Assembly: GCF_014844055.1 (NCBI RefSeq)
Contig: NZ_CP062167.1
Coordinates: 4,117,224-4,181,223 of the forward strand
From: Aureimonas sp. OT7
Lineage (GTDB): Bacteria > Pseudomonadota > Alphaproteobacteria > Rhizobiales > Rhizobiaceae
DNA: 64,000 bases
Direction of reading: 5' to 3'
The notes beneath the pieces were generated by a model, which was not told the origin of the DNA, did no database searches, and saw only the letters and a program-made list of their open reading frames with translations. Below, in pieces: positions 1 through 10,764 of the stretch; within the stretch, counting starts at the first letter, position 1; each line of letters starts with the position of its first letter. Position numbers and translations under genes: made by a program.

Positions 1-2
1 TC

Positions 3-443
3 GAAGCGCAGGTGCTGAACCTGCTCAACGACCTGAAGGCCGAGTTCGACCTCACCTATCTGTTCATCAGCCACGATCTGAACGTCGTGCGCTACATCTC
101 GGACAGGATCCTGGTGATGTATCTGGGCGAGGTCGTCGAGATCGGCCCGTCCGAAAGCCTCTGGAACGAACCGCGTCACCCGTATACGCGCGCCCTGTTT
201 GCGGCCATGCCGACGCTGGATCCGGACAGGCGCACGACGCAGGCGCCGATTTCGGGCGATCCGCCCAATCCGATAGATCCGCCATCGGGATGCCGCTTTC
301 ACACGCGCTGTCCCTTCGCCGAACCGGTATGCTCGGCAAGCGCCCCGGCGCTGGTCGACGTCGCGCCATTGCATCAGGCGGCGTGCCACATGGCCATATC
401 CGGTTCGGGGCATTCGAAATCGGGAGAGGTAGCTTCAGCATGA
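3..443 (+). CDS. Oligopeptide/dipeptide-type ABC transporter ATPase, C-terminal part (DppF-like)
   Basis: The gene enters from outside the window, so Walker A and the signature motif are missing. What remains is the end of an ABC ATPase: the H-loop ([19 protein letters not shown]) and then the oligo_HPY tail (RHPYTRALF) with spaced cysteines ([10 protein letters not shown]), typical of the second ATPase of peptide/nickel-type importers. It would energise an inner-membrane importer together with the DppD-like partner at 2067-3044. Its TGA overlaps the ATG of the next gene (ATGA), so the two are translationally linked. The substrate cannot be read from an ATPase. The neighbouring amidohydrolase and racemase suggest a ureido or hydantoin-type compound rather than peptides. 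Confidence 0.9.
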   Translation, partial: EAQVLNLLNDLKAEFDLTYLFISHDLNVVRYISDRILVMYLGEVVEIGPSESLWNEPRHPYTRALFAAMPTLDPDRRTTQAPISGDPPNPIDPPSGCRFHTRCPFAEPVCSASAPALVDVAPLHQAACHMAISGSGHSKSGEVASA

Positions 444-643
444 CATCGCCACTGACCAGGGAAACGGTTGCAGGTTCGGCGGCGTTGGCCGGCCATCCTG
501 TTTCACCGCAAGACGCAGACCGTATCGCAACGGCAATCGGCCCTGCCCTTCTGGCGTTCTCCGCCGTCGAGGCGACCCTACCCTTCGAGGCGGAGCCGGC
601 CCGGTTCATCGCCGTGCAGATGCAAAGTGGGCAGGACGCATGA
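440..643 (+). CDS. AtzG-like small amidohydrolase subunit (DUF4089)
   Basis: A 67-residue protein starting [10 protein letters not shown], with an ATG overlapping the stop of the upstream ATPase gene by 4 bases and its own stop overlapping the AtzE-like start by 4 bases. Size, helical character and position directly before an AtzE-type amidase match the AtzG/HpxX (DUF4089) family. AtzG is known to form a complex with the amidase AtzE, in a way that resembles GatC with GatA. It has no catalytic residues of its own. The assignment relies strongly on the partner gene. The start at 440 is preferred over an in-frame upstream start at 290, because 290-440 is already coding in another frame. Confidence 0.8.
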   Translation: MTSPLTRETVAGSAALAGHPVSPQDADRIATAIGPALLAFSAVEATLPFEAEPARFIAVQMQSGQDA

Positions 644-2070
644 GCCATTCGACCGACCCCGCCCTGATGACACTGGCCGAGCTTGCCGCCGCCATCGCCG
701 GCCGCCAGCTATCCTCGCGGGAGGCGACGCAAGCCTGCCTCAGCCGTATCGCTGAGTGGCAGCCGGTTCTGAACGCCTTTATCGCCATCGAGCCCGAGGA
801 GGCCCTTCAAGCGGCCGACGCTGCCGATGCCCGCATTGCCGAAGGCAGGGCTACTGGCCCGTTCGATGGCGTGCCTTTTGCTCATAAGGACATGTTCTAC
901 GCGCGCGGCAAGATCTCCACCTGCGGCTCCAGGATCCGGCGGGACTGGATCGCCGATACGGATTCCACCGCGTTGAAACGCCTGACCGATCAGGGGTCCG
1001 TTCGCCTTGGCACATTGCACATGGCCGAATTCGCCTATGGGCCGACCGGCCACAACGCCCATTTCGGTGCCGCCGGAAATCCGTGGAATCCTCTGCATGT
1101 GACTGGCGGATCGTCGTCCGGCTCGGGCGCCGCCGTCGCCGCACGGTTGACGCCGGCCGCGCTGGGCTCCGATACGGGCGGCTCCATCCGCATGCCGGCT
1201 AATTTCTGCGGCGTCACCGGGTTGAAGACAAGCGTTGGACGGGTCAGCCGGTTCGGGGCGATGCCCTTGTCGCACTCGCTCGATACGATCGGGCCGCTGG
1301 CGCAGACCGCAGAGGATTGCGCCCTGGTCCTGCAGGCGATCGCCGGGCCCGATAGCAGCGACCCGACCGCGCTGCCGGTGCCGGTGCCCGATTACGCCGC
1401 TGCCTGTCGGCTGGGCGTACGCGGCATGCGGCTGGGCGTGCCGGACGCCTTCTATCTCGATGGGCTGGAACCGGCGACGGCGCGGGCTTTCGAAGCGGCG
1501 CTGGACGCGTTCCGCGGCGAAGGCGTGGAAATCGTTTCCGTTACCCTTCCCGATCAGATGCGCCTTTCGGCGGCCGGGCAGATTCTGCTGGCCTGCGAAG
1601 CAGCCGCCTTCCACCGGCGCTGGCTGGCCGAACGGCCGGAAGACTACGGCGCGCAGGTTCGCGCACGGTTGGAAAACGGGCTGGCCATCCCGGCCGTCAC
1701 CTATCTGGAAGCCTTGCGCTGGCGGGCGATCGCGCTGACGGAGCATCTGCAAGCGGTGGAGGGTGTGGATGCCTTCCTGGCGCCCGTCAGCGCCAGCGCC
1801 TCTCCCAGCATCGCGCAAAGCGATGTCGGCGGGGGGCCCAGCGCGGAGGCGGTGATCCAGAGGATCACCCGGTTGATGCGCCCGGTCAATTATCTGGGCC
1901 TGCCCGCCCTCGTGGTGCCGGCGGGCTCAAGCGATACGGGCCTTCCCATCGGCTTGCAGATCGTGGGTCGCCCCTTCGAGGAAGACCGTATCCTGCGGCT
2001 GGGCGCCGGCTTTCAGCGGGCAACCGACTTCCATCGCGCCGTGCCGCAACTGCCGGGAGACCCGCAATGA
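640..2070 (+). CDS. AtzE/HpxY-type amidohydrolase (amidase signature family)
   Basis: A 476-residue amidase-signature hydrolase. The Ser-cisSer-Lys triad is visible: Lys83 (in PFAHKDMF), Ser158 (in GGSSSGSGAA) and Ser182 (in GSDTGGSIRMPA), with the 75- and 24-residue spacings seen in the family. With the AtzG-like partner immediately upstream it fits the AtzE group, whose known members hydrolyse 1-carboxybiuret, and its HpxY relatives are linked to oxalurate in purine breakdown. It is cytoplasmic and lies inside the ABC transporter operon, overlapping neighbours by 4 bases on both sides. A GatA role is unlikely because no gatB or gatC is nearby. The exact substrate is not determined by the sequence. 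Confidence 0.88.
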   Translation: MSHSTDPALMTLAELAAAIAGRQLSSREATQACLSRIAEWQPVLNAFIAIEPEEALQAADAADARIAEGRATGPFDGVPFAHKDMFYARGKISTCGSRIRRDWIADTDSTALKRLTDQGSVRLGTLHMAEFAYGPTGHNAHFGAAGNPWNPLHVTGGSSSGSGAAVAARLTPAALGSDTGGSIRMPANFCGVTGLKTSVGRVSRFGAMPLSHSLDTIGPLAQTAEDCALVLQAIAGPDSSDPTALPVPVPDYAAACRLGVRGMRLGVPDAFYLDGLEPATARAFEAALDAFRGEGVEIVSVTLPDQMRLSAAGQILLACEAAAFHRRWLAERPEDYGAQVRARLENGLAIPAVTYLEALRWRAIALTEHLQAVEGVDAFLAPVSASASPSIAQSDVGGGPSAEAVIQRITRLMRPVNYLGLPALVVPAGSSDTGLPIGLQIVGRPFEEDRILRLGAGFQRATDFHRAVPQLPGDPQ

Positions 2071-3044
2071 CGAATGTCGTGGACGTCCGCAACCTCAGCG
2101 TCCGGTTTTCCGGCGAGCGCACCGTCCATGCCGTCAACGATGTCTCGCTGACCGTGAAGCAGGGGGAAGTGCTTGGCCTTCTCGGAGAATCCGGCTCGGG
2201 CAAGAGCGTCACGCTGCGGGCGCTGATGCGTCTTCTGCCGAAGCGGCGCACCACCATCGGCGGTCGCATCGAAGTGTCCGGGCAGGACGTGATCCAGATG
2301 GGGGACAAGGCCCTGTCGGCCTTTCGCGGCAAGACCGTTTCGATGATCTTCCAGGAGCCGATGCTGGCGCTGGACCCGGTCTACACGATCGGCGACCAGA
2401 TAGCGGAATCGGTGGTGCGGCATGAGGGTGTTTCGCGCAGGGACGGCCGCGCGCGCGCCCTGGAAATGCTGGAACGCGTGAGGATTCCCTCTGCCGCCAG
2501 CCGGCTCGATGCCTATCCGCACGAGATGTCCGGCGGCATGCGCCAACGCGCGATGATCGCGCTGGCACTGGCCTGCCGGCCCAAAATTCTCCTGGCCGAC
2601 GAGCCGACGACGGCGCTGGACGCGACGGTGCAGATCCAGATTTTGTTGCTGCTGCGCGAGTTGCAGGCCGAGTTCGGCATGTCGATGATCTTCGTGACGC
2701 ACGATATCGGCGTCGCGGTGGAAATCTGCGACAGGATCGCGGTCATGTATGCCGGCCAGATCGTGGAAAGCGGCGCGTTGCGCGATGTCGTCCGCGATGC
2801 CCACCACCCCTATGCGCAGGGACTCCTGGCGTCCACCGTGCACGGCAATCCCGGCGGGTCGCGCCTGGAGACAATCCCCGGTGCACCGCCCTCCTTGTCC
2901 GAGCCGCCCACCGCCTGCCAGTTTGCGCCGCGCTGCCGCCATGCCCGGCAAACCTGCCACCAGACGCCACCCCTGGCAGTGGAGCTGGGGGCGCGGCGCA
3001 TGGTGCGTTGTGTCCTTGCCGAGCCGGAGGGAGTGCCGGCGTGA
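2067..3044 (+). CDS. Oligopeptide/dipeptide-type ABC transporter ATPase (DppD-like)
   Basis: A 325-residue complete ABC ATPase. Walker A is GESGSGKS at residues 40-47, followed by the signature MSGGMRQRA, Walker B ILLADEPTTALD and the H-loop FVTHDIGV. The C-terminal oligo_HPY region (HPYAQGL, then a cysteine-rich stretch CQFAPRCRHARQTC) marks the peptide/nickel/opine importer group. The start ATG overlaps the amidohydrolase stop, and the end overlaps the GTG start of the racemase. It pairs with the partial ATPase at the window edge. The permeases and binding protein presumably lie to the left, outside the window. Confidence 0.92.
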   Translation: MTNVVDVRNLSVRFSGERTVHAVNDVSLTVKQGEVLGLLGESGSGKSVTLRALMRLLPKRRTTIGGRIEVSGQDVIQMGDKALSAFRGKTVSMIFQEPMLALDPVYTIGDQIAESVVRHEGVSRRDGRARALEMLERVRIPSAASRLDAYPHEMSGGMRQRAMIALALACRPKILLADEPTTALDATVQIQILLLLRELQAEFGMSMIFVTHDIGVAVEICDRIAVMYAGQIVESGALRDVVRDAHHPYAQGLLASTVHGNPGGSRLETIPGAPPSLSEPPTACQFAPRCRHARQTCHQTPPLAVELGARRMVRCVLAEPEGVPA

Positions 3045-3799
3045 TCCTGTCCATCGTCAACCCCAACGCCACCGCTGCCATGACGGCAAGCGTTGCACAG
3101 ACCGCGCGCACGGTCGCCGCGCCCGGCACCCGCATCGACGCCCGCACCAACACCGCCGGCCCGCTCTCCATCGAAGGGTCGGTCGACGGCGCGATGGCCG
3201 TGCCGGGCATGCTGGCACTGATGCGCGCCGCCGAGGCCGAGGGCGCGCACGCGCATGTGATCGCCTGTTTCGACGATACGGGGCTGGACGCCGCACGCTC
3301 GCTGCTGTCGGCGCCCGTCATCGGCATCGGCGAGGCCGGCGCCAGGGCGGCCAGCTTCATCGCACGCCGGTTCACGATCGTCACTACACTGTCCGTGTCG
3401 GTGCCTATCCTTGAAGACAACCTCATGCGCTACGGCCTTGCCGGCCACGCCACGGTACGCGCCAGCGAGATTCCCGTGCTGGAGCTGGAGGCCGACCCCG
3501 ACCGCACGATGGCGCGCCTTTCGGCGGAGATCGCCGCCGCCATCACCGATGACCGGGCGGAGGCCATCGTTCTTGGCTGTGCCGGCATGACGTCGCTGGC
3601 CACCCAGCTATCCAAGCGGCACGACGTGCCGGTGGTGGACGGCGTCGCGGCAGCCATAACCTTCGCGCAGGCGCTGGTGACGCTGGGGCTGCGCACCACC
3701 GCGCACGGGCATTATGCCCCACCGCGCGGCAAGGCCGAAAAGGATCGAGACTCGGTCTTCGCAAACCAAAATTCCGTGTCAGAAGACACAGTTCTGTGA
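3041..3799 (+). CDS. Hydantoin racemase-like Asp/Glu racemase family protein
   Basis: The likely start is the GTG at 3041, which overlaps the previous stop (GTGA) and follows a strong ribosome site (GGAGGGAG, 3027-3034), giving 252 residues. The N-terminal SIVNPNAT motif and two family cysteines, Cys76 (VIACFDDTG) and Cys180 (VLGCAGM), match the two-base cofactor-independent mechanism of hydantoin and allantoin racemases, where these cysteines lie near 76 and 181. It probably interconverts enantiomers of a 5-substituted hydantoin or allantoin-like compound before hydrolysis. It is the last gene of the transporter/amidohydrolase operon. An Asp or Glu racemase role is possible but less likely given the neighbours. 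Confidence 0.82.
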   Translation: MILSIVNPNATAAMTASVAQTARTVAAPGTRIDARTNTAGPLSIEGSVDGAMAVPGMLALMRAAEAEGAHAHVIACFDDTGLDAARSLLSAPVIGIGEAGARAASFIARRFTIVTTLSVSVPILEDNLMRYGLAGHATVRASEIPVLELEADPDRTMARLSAEIAAAITDDRAEAIVLGCAGMTSLATQLSKRHDVPVVDGVAAAITFAQALVTLGLRTTAHGHYAPPRGKAEKDRDSVFANQNSVSEDTVL

Positions 3800-3814
3800 T
3801 TAACTGACAGTTAA
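3800..3814. repeat. 15-bp inverted repeat between racemase and transpeptidase genes
   Basis: TTAACTG-A-CAGTTAA, a perfect dyad with a one-base centre, starts right after the racemase stop. It lies 62 bases before the transpeptidase ATG and is embedded in AT-richer sequence than its surroundings. It could be an operator or part of a weak terminator. There is no U-run, so intrinsic termination is not supported. Confidence 0.35.
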
Positions 3815-3875
3815 CAGAGGCACCCTACGGTTCGGGCGAACCTGCATTGGCAGTATAGTCCGACCCCCGGGTAAA

Positions 3876-5564
3876 ATGAACCAAGTTGCAACGTCTTTCA
3901 GAACCTACGTCCTGCTGGCCGTATTCTCGGCGGCATTTCTTGCGATCTTCGGTCGACTTATACACCTGACCACGCTGGAGCCCGCCGAGCCGGTTCTTGC
4001 ACGCGCAGCCCCATCGCATTCACGGCCCGACATCCTGGATCGGAACGGCGAAATCCTGGCGCGCGACATCGTGATGTTCTCCGTCTATGCCGAGCCGCGC
4101 CGCGTGATCGATCCCGACGAGACCGTCGAACAACTCCTGACCATCCTGCCCGAGCTGAATGCGGCATCGCTGTATCGACGGCTCAGCGGCAAGTCCGGCT
4201 TTACCTGGGTCAGCCGCTCGATCACCCCGGCCAAGCAGCAGGCGATCCACAATCTCGGTCTGCCCGGCATCGGCTTTCGGCCCGAGGTGCGCCGCCTGTA
4301 TCCCAATGGCGGGGCCGCGGCGCAGGTACTGGGTGCCGTCAATATCGACAATCTCGGGATCGCCGGCATCGAAAGCTGGATCGACGAGAGCGGTCTCAAC
4401 GTCCTGCGGTCCGCCGGCATGGATTACCGCCGCGAGGACCTCGACCCCGTCAACCTGTCCATCGACCTCTATGTCCAGCACGCCTTCGCCGACGAACTAC
4501 GCAAGGCGATCGACCATTACGACGCCATCGGCGGTGCGGGCCTGGTGCTCGACGTCAACAGCGGCGAAGTCGTCTCCCTGGTGTCCCTGCCGGATTTCGA
4601 TCCGAACAACCCGACGGAGGCGCACAAGAAGGAGAACATCAACCGCATCAATGTCGGCGTCTATGAGATGGGCTCCACCTTCAAGGCCCTCACCATGGCG
4701 ATGGGCCTCGACAGCACCGCCTTCAACATCCACTCCGTCGTGGATGCGACCAATCCCCTGCGCTTCGGCCGGTTTTCGATCAGCGATTATCGCGGGGAAA
4801 AGCGCCCGCTGAACATGCCGGAAGCCTTCCTCGTTTCGTCCAACATCGTGTTCGCCAAGATGGCGATGCAGATCGGTGTCGACAGGCACAAGGAATTCCT
4901 GCGGGCGCTCGGCCAGTTGACGCGCCTGACCACAGAGCTGCCCGAAAGCGCCGCCCCGATCGTTCCGCGCAACTGGGGCGCGGTCAACACCGCCACCATC
5001 GCATTCGGGCACGGGCTGGCCGTGACACCGCTGCAGGCCTCCATGGGCGTGGCGGCGCTGGTGAATGGCGGCCGGCTGATCCGGCCGACCTTCATCAAGG
5101 ATACGCCGGTGGAAGACCGCATCATCGCCGAGGACGTCATATCGCCGTCGACCGGCGAGGCGCTGCGCTACCTCATGCGGCTCAACGGCATCGACGGCTC
5201 TGCCCGCCGCGCCACGATCGCCGGCTACCATGTCGGAGGCAAGACGGGCACCGCCGAAAAAGTGATCGACGGACGCTACGCCAAGGGCAAGGTGATGACC
5301 TCCTTCATGGGGCTCGTTCCGGCGCACGAGCCCAAATACCTGATTCTCGTCATGCTCGACGAGCCGAAGCCCGTCGAAGGCACGCATGGCTTCCGCACGG
5401 CGGGCTGGAACGCGGTGCCGACCGCCAAGGCCGTCCTGAACCGCATTCTGCCGATGATGCGCATGCCCCCCGAGTTCACCCCGCCGCAGGACCCGTTCCC
5501 CGGCATCGTCCAAGCGCGGGCGCATGGCCATGAGCACTTCGCGGCCGGCGCGCTGACGCAATAG
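3876..5564 (+). CDS. FtsI/PBP2-type peptidoglycan D,D-transpeptidase (class B penicillin-binding protein)
   Basis: A 562-residue class B penicillin-binding protein with one N-terminal membrane anchor (about residues 11-31), a dimerization region, and a periplasmic transpeptidase domain with all three active-site motifs: Ser267-Thr-Phe-Lys270, Ser321-Ser-Asn323 and Lys456-Thr-Gly458. It crosslinks peptidoglycan and would be a beta-lactam target. Homology is to FtsI, the septal enzyme, but the gene stands alone with no mra, ftsL or mur genes around it. It may therefore be an extra FtsI paralogue rather than the dcw-cluster copy. The start at 3876 places the anchor at the N-terminus as expected. 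Confidence 0.88.
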   Translation: MNQVATSFRTYVLLAVFSAAFLAIFGRLIHLTTLEPAEPVLARAAPSHSRPDILDRNGEILARDIVMFSVYAEPRRVIDPDETVEQLLTILPELNAASLYRRLSGKSGFTWVSRSITPAKQQAIHNLGLPGIGFRPEVRRLYPNGGAAAQVLGAVNIDNLGIAGIESWIDESGLNVLRSAGMDYRREDLDPVNLSIDLYVQHAFADELRKAIDHYDAIGGAGLVLDVNSGEVVSLVSLPDFDPNNPTEAHKKENINRINVGVYEMGSTFKALTMAMGLDSTAFNIHSVVDATNPLRFGRFSISDYRGEKRPLNMPEAFLVSSNIVFAKMAMQIGVDRHKEFLRALGQLTRLTTELPESAAPIVPRNWGAVNTATIAFGHGLAVTPLQASMGVAALVNGGRLIRPTFIKDTPVEDRIIAEDVISPSTGEALRYLMRLNGIDGSARRATIAGYHVGGKTGTAEKVIDGRYAKGKVMTSFMGLVPAHEPKYLILVMLDEPKPVEGTHGFRTAGWNAVPTAKAVLNRILPMMRMPPEFTPPQDPFPGIVQARAHGHEHFAAGALTQ

Positions 5565-5671
5565 GGAAAGCGGCGACACTGCGTTTCCGATCTGCAAATT
5601 GCCGATGGCGCCGGTGGCGCCTATCTCGATAGCTCGCAGGCCCGGCAATCGGGCCGAAAAGGATAGTCGAG

Positions 5672-6691
5672 ATGAAGAAGATCGGGTTTCTCTCCTTCGG
5701 GCACTGGTCTCCTGCGCCGGGCTCGCAGACGCGCACGGCGGGCGACGCCCTGCTGCAGTCTATCGATCTGGCCGTAGCAGCCGAGGAACTGGGCGCCGAC
5801 GGCGCCTATTTCCGCGTGCATCATTTCGCCCGCCAGCTTGCCGCGCCCTTTCCGCTGCTGGCGGCCGTCGGCGCCCGTACGAAACGGATCGAAATCGGCA
5901 CCGCCGTCATCGACATGCGCTACGAGAACCCGTTCTACATGGCGGAGGATGCCGGCGCGGCAGACCTGATCGCCGGTGGACGCCTGCAGCTCGGCCTCAG
6001 CCGCGGCTCGCCCGAGCAGGTCGTCGATGGCTGGCGCTACTTCGGCTACCAGCCCGCCGAGGGCAAGACCGAATCGGACATGGCCCGGGAGCGGACCCGA
6101 ACGCTGCTCAAGCTGCTCGAGGGCCAGGGCTTTGCGGAGCCGAACCCGCAACCCATGTTTCCCAACCCGCCGGGCCTCTTGCGGCTGGAGCCGCATTCGG
6201 AAGGCCTTCGCGACCGGATCTGGTGGGGCGCGGCATCCGATGCCACCGCCGTCTGGGCGGCCGTTCTGGGCATGAACCTGCAAAGCTCGACGTTGAAGAC
6301 CGATGAAACCGGCGAGCCCTTCCATGTGCAGCAGGCACGGCAGATCCGGGCGTATCGTGCAGCCTGGAAAGAAGCGGGCCACGCCCGCACGCCGCGCGTA
6401 TCGGTCAGCCGCAGTATCTTCGCCCTGACCAGCGACGAAGACCGCGCCTATTTCGGACGCGGCGGCGATGCCCGCGACCAGGTTGGAGTCATCGACAGGA
6501 CGCGCTCGATCTTCGGCCGCAACTATGCCGCCGAGCCGGACGCCCTCATCCGGCTTCTGGCCGACGACGAAGCCATCGCCGAGGCGGATACGCTGCTGCT
6601 CACCGTGCCCAACCAGCTCGGGGTCGATTACAATGCGCATGTGATCGAGAATATCCTGAAGCACGTTGCGCCCGGGCTTGGCTGGCGCTGA
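5672..6691 (+). CDS. LLM-class (luciferase-like) flavin-dependent oxidoreductase
   Basis: A 339-residue protein with the bacterial luciferase/F420-FMN oxidoreductase fold signatures: the start MKKIGFLSFGHW, the ELGADGAYFRVHH segment after strand 2, RIEIGTAVIDMRYENP, and the LGLSRGSPE loop. Such enzymes use reduced FMN for monooxygenation or related reactions. The sequence does not reveal the substrate. It stands alone, in the same orientation as the transpeptidase 107 bases upstream. No flavin reductase is adjacent. Confidence 0.85.
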   Translation: MKKIGFLSFGHWSPAPGSQTRTAGDALLQSIDLAVAAEELGADGAYFRVHHFARQLAAPFPLLAAVGARTKRIEIGTAVIDMRYENPFYMAEDAGAADLIAGGRLQLGLSRGSPEQVVDGWRYFGYQPAEGKTESDMARERTRTLLKLLEGQGFAEPNPQPMFPNPPGLLRLEPHSEGLRDRIWWGAASDATAVWAAVLGMNLQSSTLKTDETGEPFHVQQARQIRAYRAAWKEAGHARTPRVSVSRSIFALTSDEDRAYFGRGGDARDQVGVIDRTRSIFGRNYAAEPDALIRLLADDEAIAEADTLLLTVPNQLGVDYNAHVIENILKHVAPGLGWR

Positions 6692-6904
6692 AGGTGACGG
6701 GCGCGGGGGGCCCGATCGCCGTCCTTTCGCAGGGCTCTATCCCGCGCGGCGCAGTCGAAAGGGCCGCCCGGCTTGAAGGACACGGCCTGATACCGAATGC
6801 GGGATCGGCGCTCATCCACATGGAGGACCCGGGCGATATGGCTCCGGTGGCGCGGTCCGTCTATCCTGACGAAAACCGCCGCCCCGCAGACAGCGAGAAC
6901 GACG

Positions 6905-8131
6905 ATGACATGCACGGATAATTCCCTGATGCTGGGCTTCAGCGCCCCGCTCTATCGCCATGGCGGGCGGCTCTACGCCGAACGGCAGACGATTTCCGGC
7001 CTGCATGCGTGGAAGGAAAACTTCTCGCGCCTCGTCGCTTTTGCCATTTGCCATGATGCCCCCCCGCCGGAGGGCTGGGAAGACGCCGCAGAGGGCGGCT
7101 TGACGGAGCCCGGCATCAAGCTCGTGCCGATCCCCAATACTTACGATCTCAAGATCCTCTTCAGCCAACGCAAGGCGCTGTCGAAAACCATGCTGCAAAT
7201 GATGCGGGAGACCCACTACCACAGCTTCGCCTATGGCGGCTGGCTGGGCGATCCGGGCGAGATCGCGGCTGCCATTGCAAGGCGGCACGGCATCGCCCAC
7301 GCGGTCTGGTTCGACAGGGTGGAGTCGCAGGTGGTAAAGGCCGAAGGCGACTCATCCCTGAAGGGCCGTCTCAAGACGGCGCTCAAGATGGCCATCATGG
7401 AGCGGAACGAGAAGCGCGCGGTGCGCGGCGCGCAATTGAGCCTGCTACACGGGGCAACGGTCTTCAACCACTTCAAGCCGATCGCCCGCAATCCGCACCA
7501 GGTGGAGGACATACACTTCAACGCGGACGACAGGCTCACTCAAGGAGAAGTCTCGGCGAAGGCGCAAGGCGCGGCCAGCGGGCCGTTGCGCATCGTCTAT
7601 TGTGGCCGCGCCGCACCGATGAAGGGGCCGCTGGAATGGGTCGCCGCGCTTGTGGCGCTGAAGGCGCGCGGCGTTTCGTTCAAGGCCCGGTGGCTGGGTG
7701 ACGGCGAACTTCTCGGTGCCATGCGGACCGCTGCAGAGAAGGCGGGCTTGACGCAAGAAGAGCTCGTCTTCGAAGGTTTCGTGTCCGATCCGGACCGTGT
7801 CCGAGCCGCCTATCGCGACGCCCAGTTGTTGATGTTCTGCCATTTGAGCGACGAGTCGCCCCGCAATCTCATCGAGAGCCTGCATTCGGCAACGCCGCTG
7901 ATCGGCTACAAGGACCCCTATTCGGCCGGGTTGATCGACGAGAAGGGCGCCGGCCTGCTGGTGCCTCGCGGCAACCCCGAGGCCCTTGCCGACACCATTG
8001 CCGGGCTCGACGCGAACCGCGGCGTGCTGGCGACGTTGATCCGCGCCGCCGGCGCTTCGGCAGAGCACCTGACCCGCGACAGCGTCTTCCGCCATCGCAG
8101 CGACGTCATCCGCAGCCAGCTCGCTGCCTGA
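6905..8131 (+). CDS. Glycosyltransferase, GT4-like family
   Basis: A 408-residue GT-B fold glycosyltransferase. The C-terminal half shows the nucleotide-sugar binding pattern of family 4: IVYCGRAAPMKGPLEW, ARWLGDGELLGAMR, LVFEGFVSDPDRV and ESPRNLIESLHSATPLIGY, with an E-x7-E-like pair near the end (DESPRNLIE). It transfers a sugar from an activated donor to an envelope or exopolysaccharide acceptor that cannot be specified. The ATG at 6905 was chosen because the in-frame extension back to 6797 is arginine-rich and not conserved in character. No other polysaccharide genes adjoin it. It converges on gyrB. Confidence 0.82.
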   Translation: MTCTDNSLMLGFSAPLYRHGGRLYAERQTISGLHAWKENFSRLVAFAICHDAPPPEGWEDAAEGGLTEPGIKLVPIPNTYDLKILFSQRKALSKTMLQMMRETHYHSFAYGGWLGDPGEIAAAIARRHGIAHAVWFDRVESQVVKAEGDSSLKGRLKTALKMAIMERNEKRAVRGAQLSLLHGATVFNHFKPIARNPHQVEDIHFNADDRLTQGEVSAKAQGAASGPLRIVYCGRAAPMKGPLEWVAALVALKARGVSFKARWLGDGELLGAMRTAAEKAGLTQEELVFEGFVSDPDRVRAAYRDAQLLMFCHLSDESPRNLIESLHSATPLIGYKDPYSAGLIDEKGAGLLVPRGNPEALADTIAGLDANRGVLATLIRAAGASAEHLTRDSVFRHRSDVIRSQLAA

Positions 8132-8134
8132 GGT

Positions 8135-8157
8135 CGAGGCGCCTTGTCGGCGCCTCG
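8135..8157. terminator. Hairpin between convergent glycosyltransferase and gyrB
   Basis: A 9-bp perfect stem (CGAGGCGCC / GGCGCCTCG) with a 5-base loop lies in the 35-base gap between two converging genes. It has no T-run on either strand, so it is a weak intrinsic terminator candidate at best. Confidence 0.4.
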
Positions 8158-8166
8158 CACGTTCGA

Positions 8167-10611
<2,445 letters not shown>

Positions 10612-10764
10612 TCATTGGCGCGGCTGCGGCACTGGCGGCGAATCGCCGCTTGCCCTGCCGCGACTGCGGCTTATCAAGCTTCCTGAATATAAGCATTTTC
10701 GGGCGAAAATGAAAGCATGGGCCAAAGCTCGACCTGGGGTTCCGGCCTTCCCATATGAGGGGGC

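Noticed and set aside
6694..6921. 75-codon GTG frame between the flavin oxidoreductase and glycosyltransferase genes
   Set aside because: It has no recognisable family or hydrophobic pattern and overlaps the glycosyltransferase start; AAGG before the GTG is the only support. It remains possible but unsupported.
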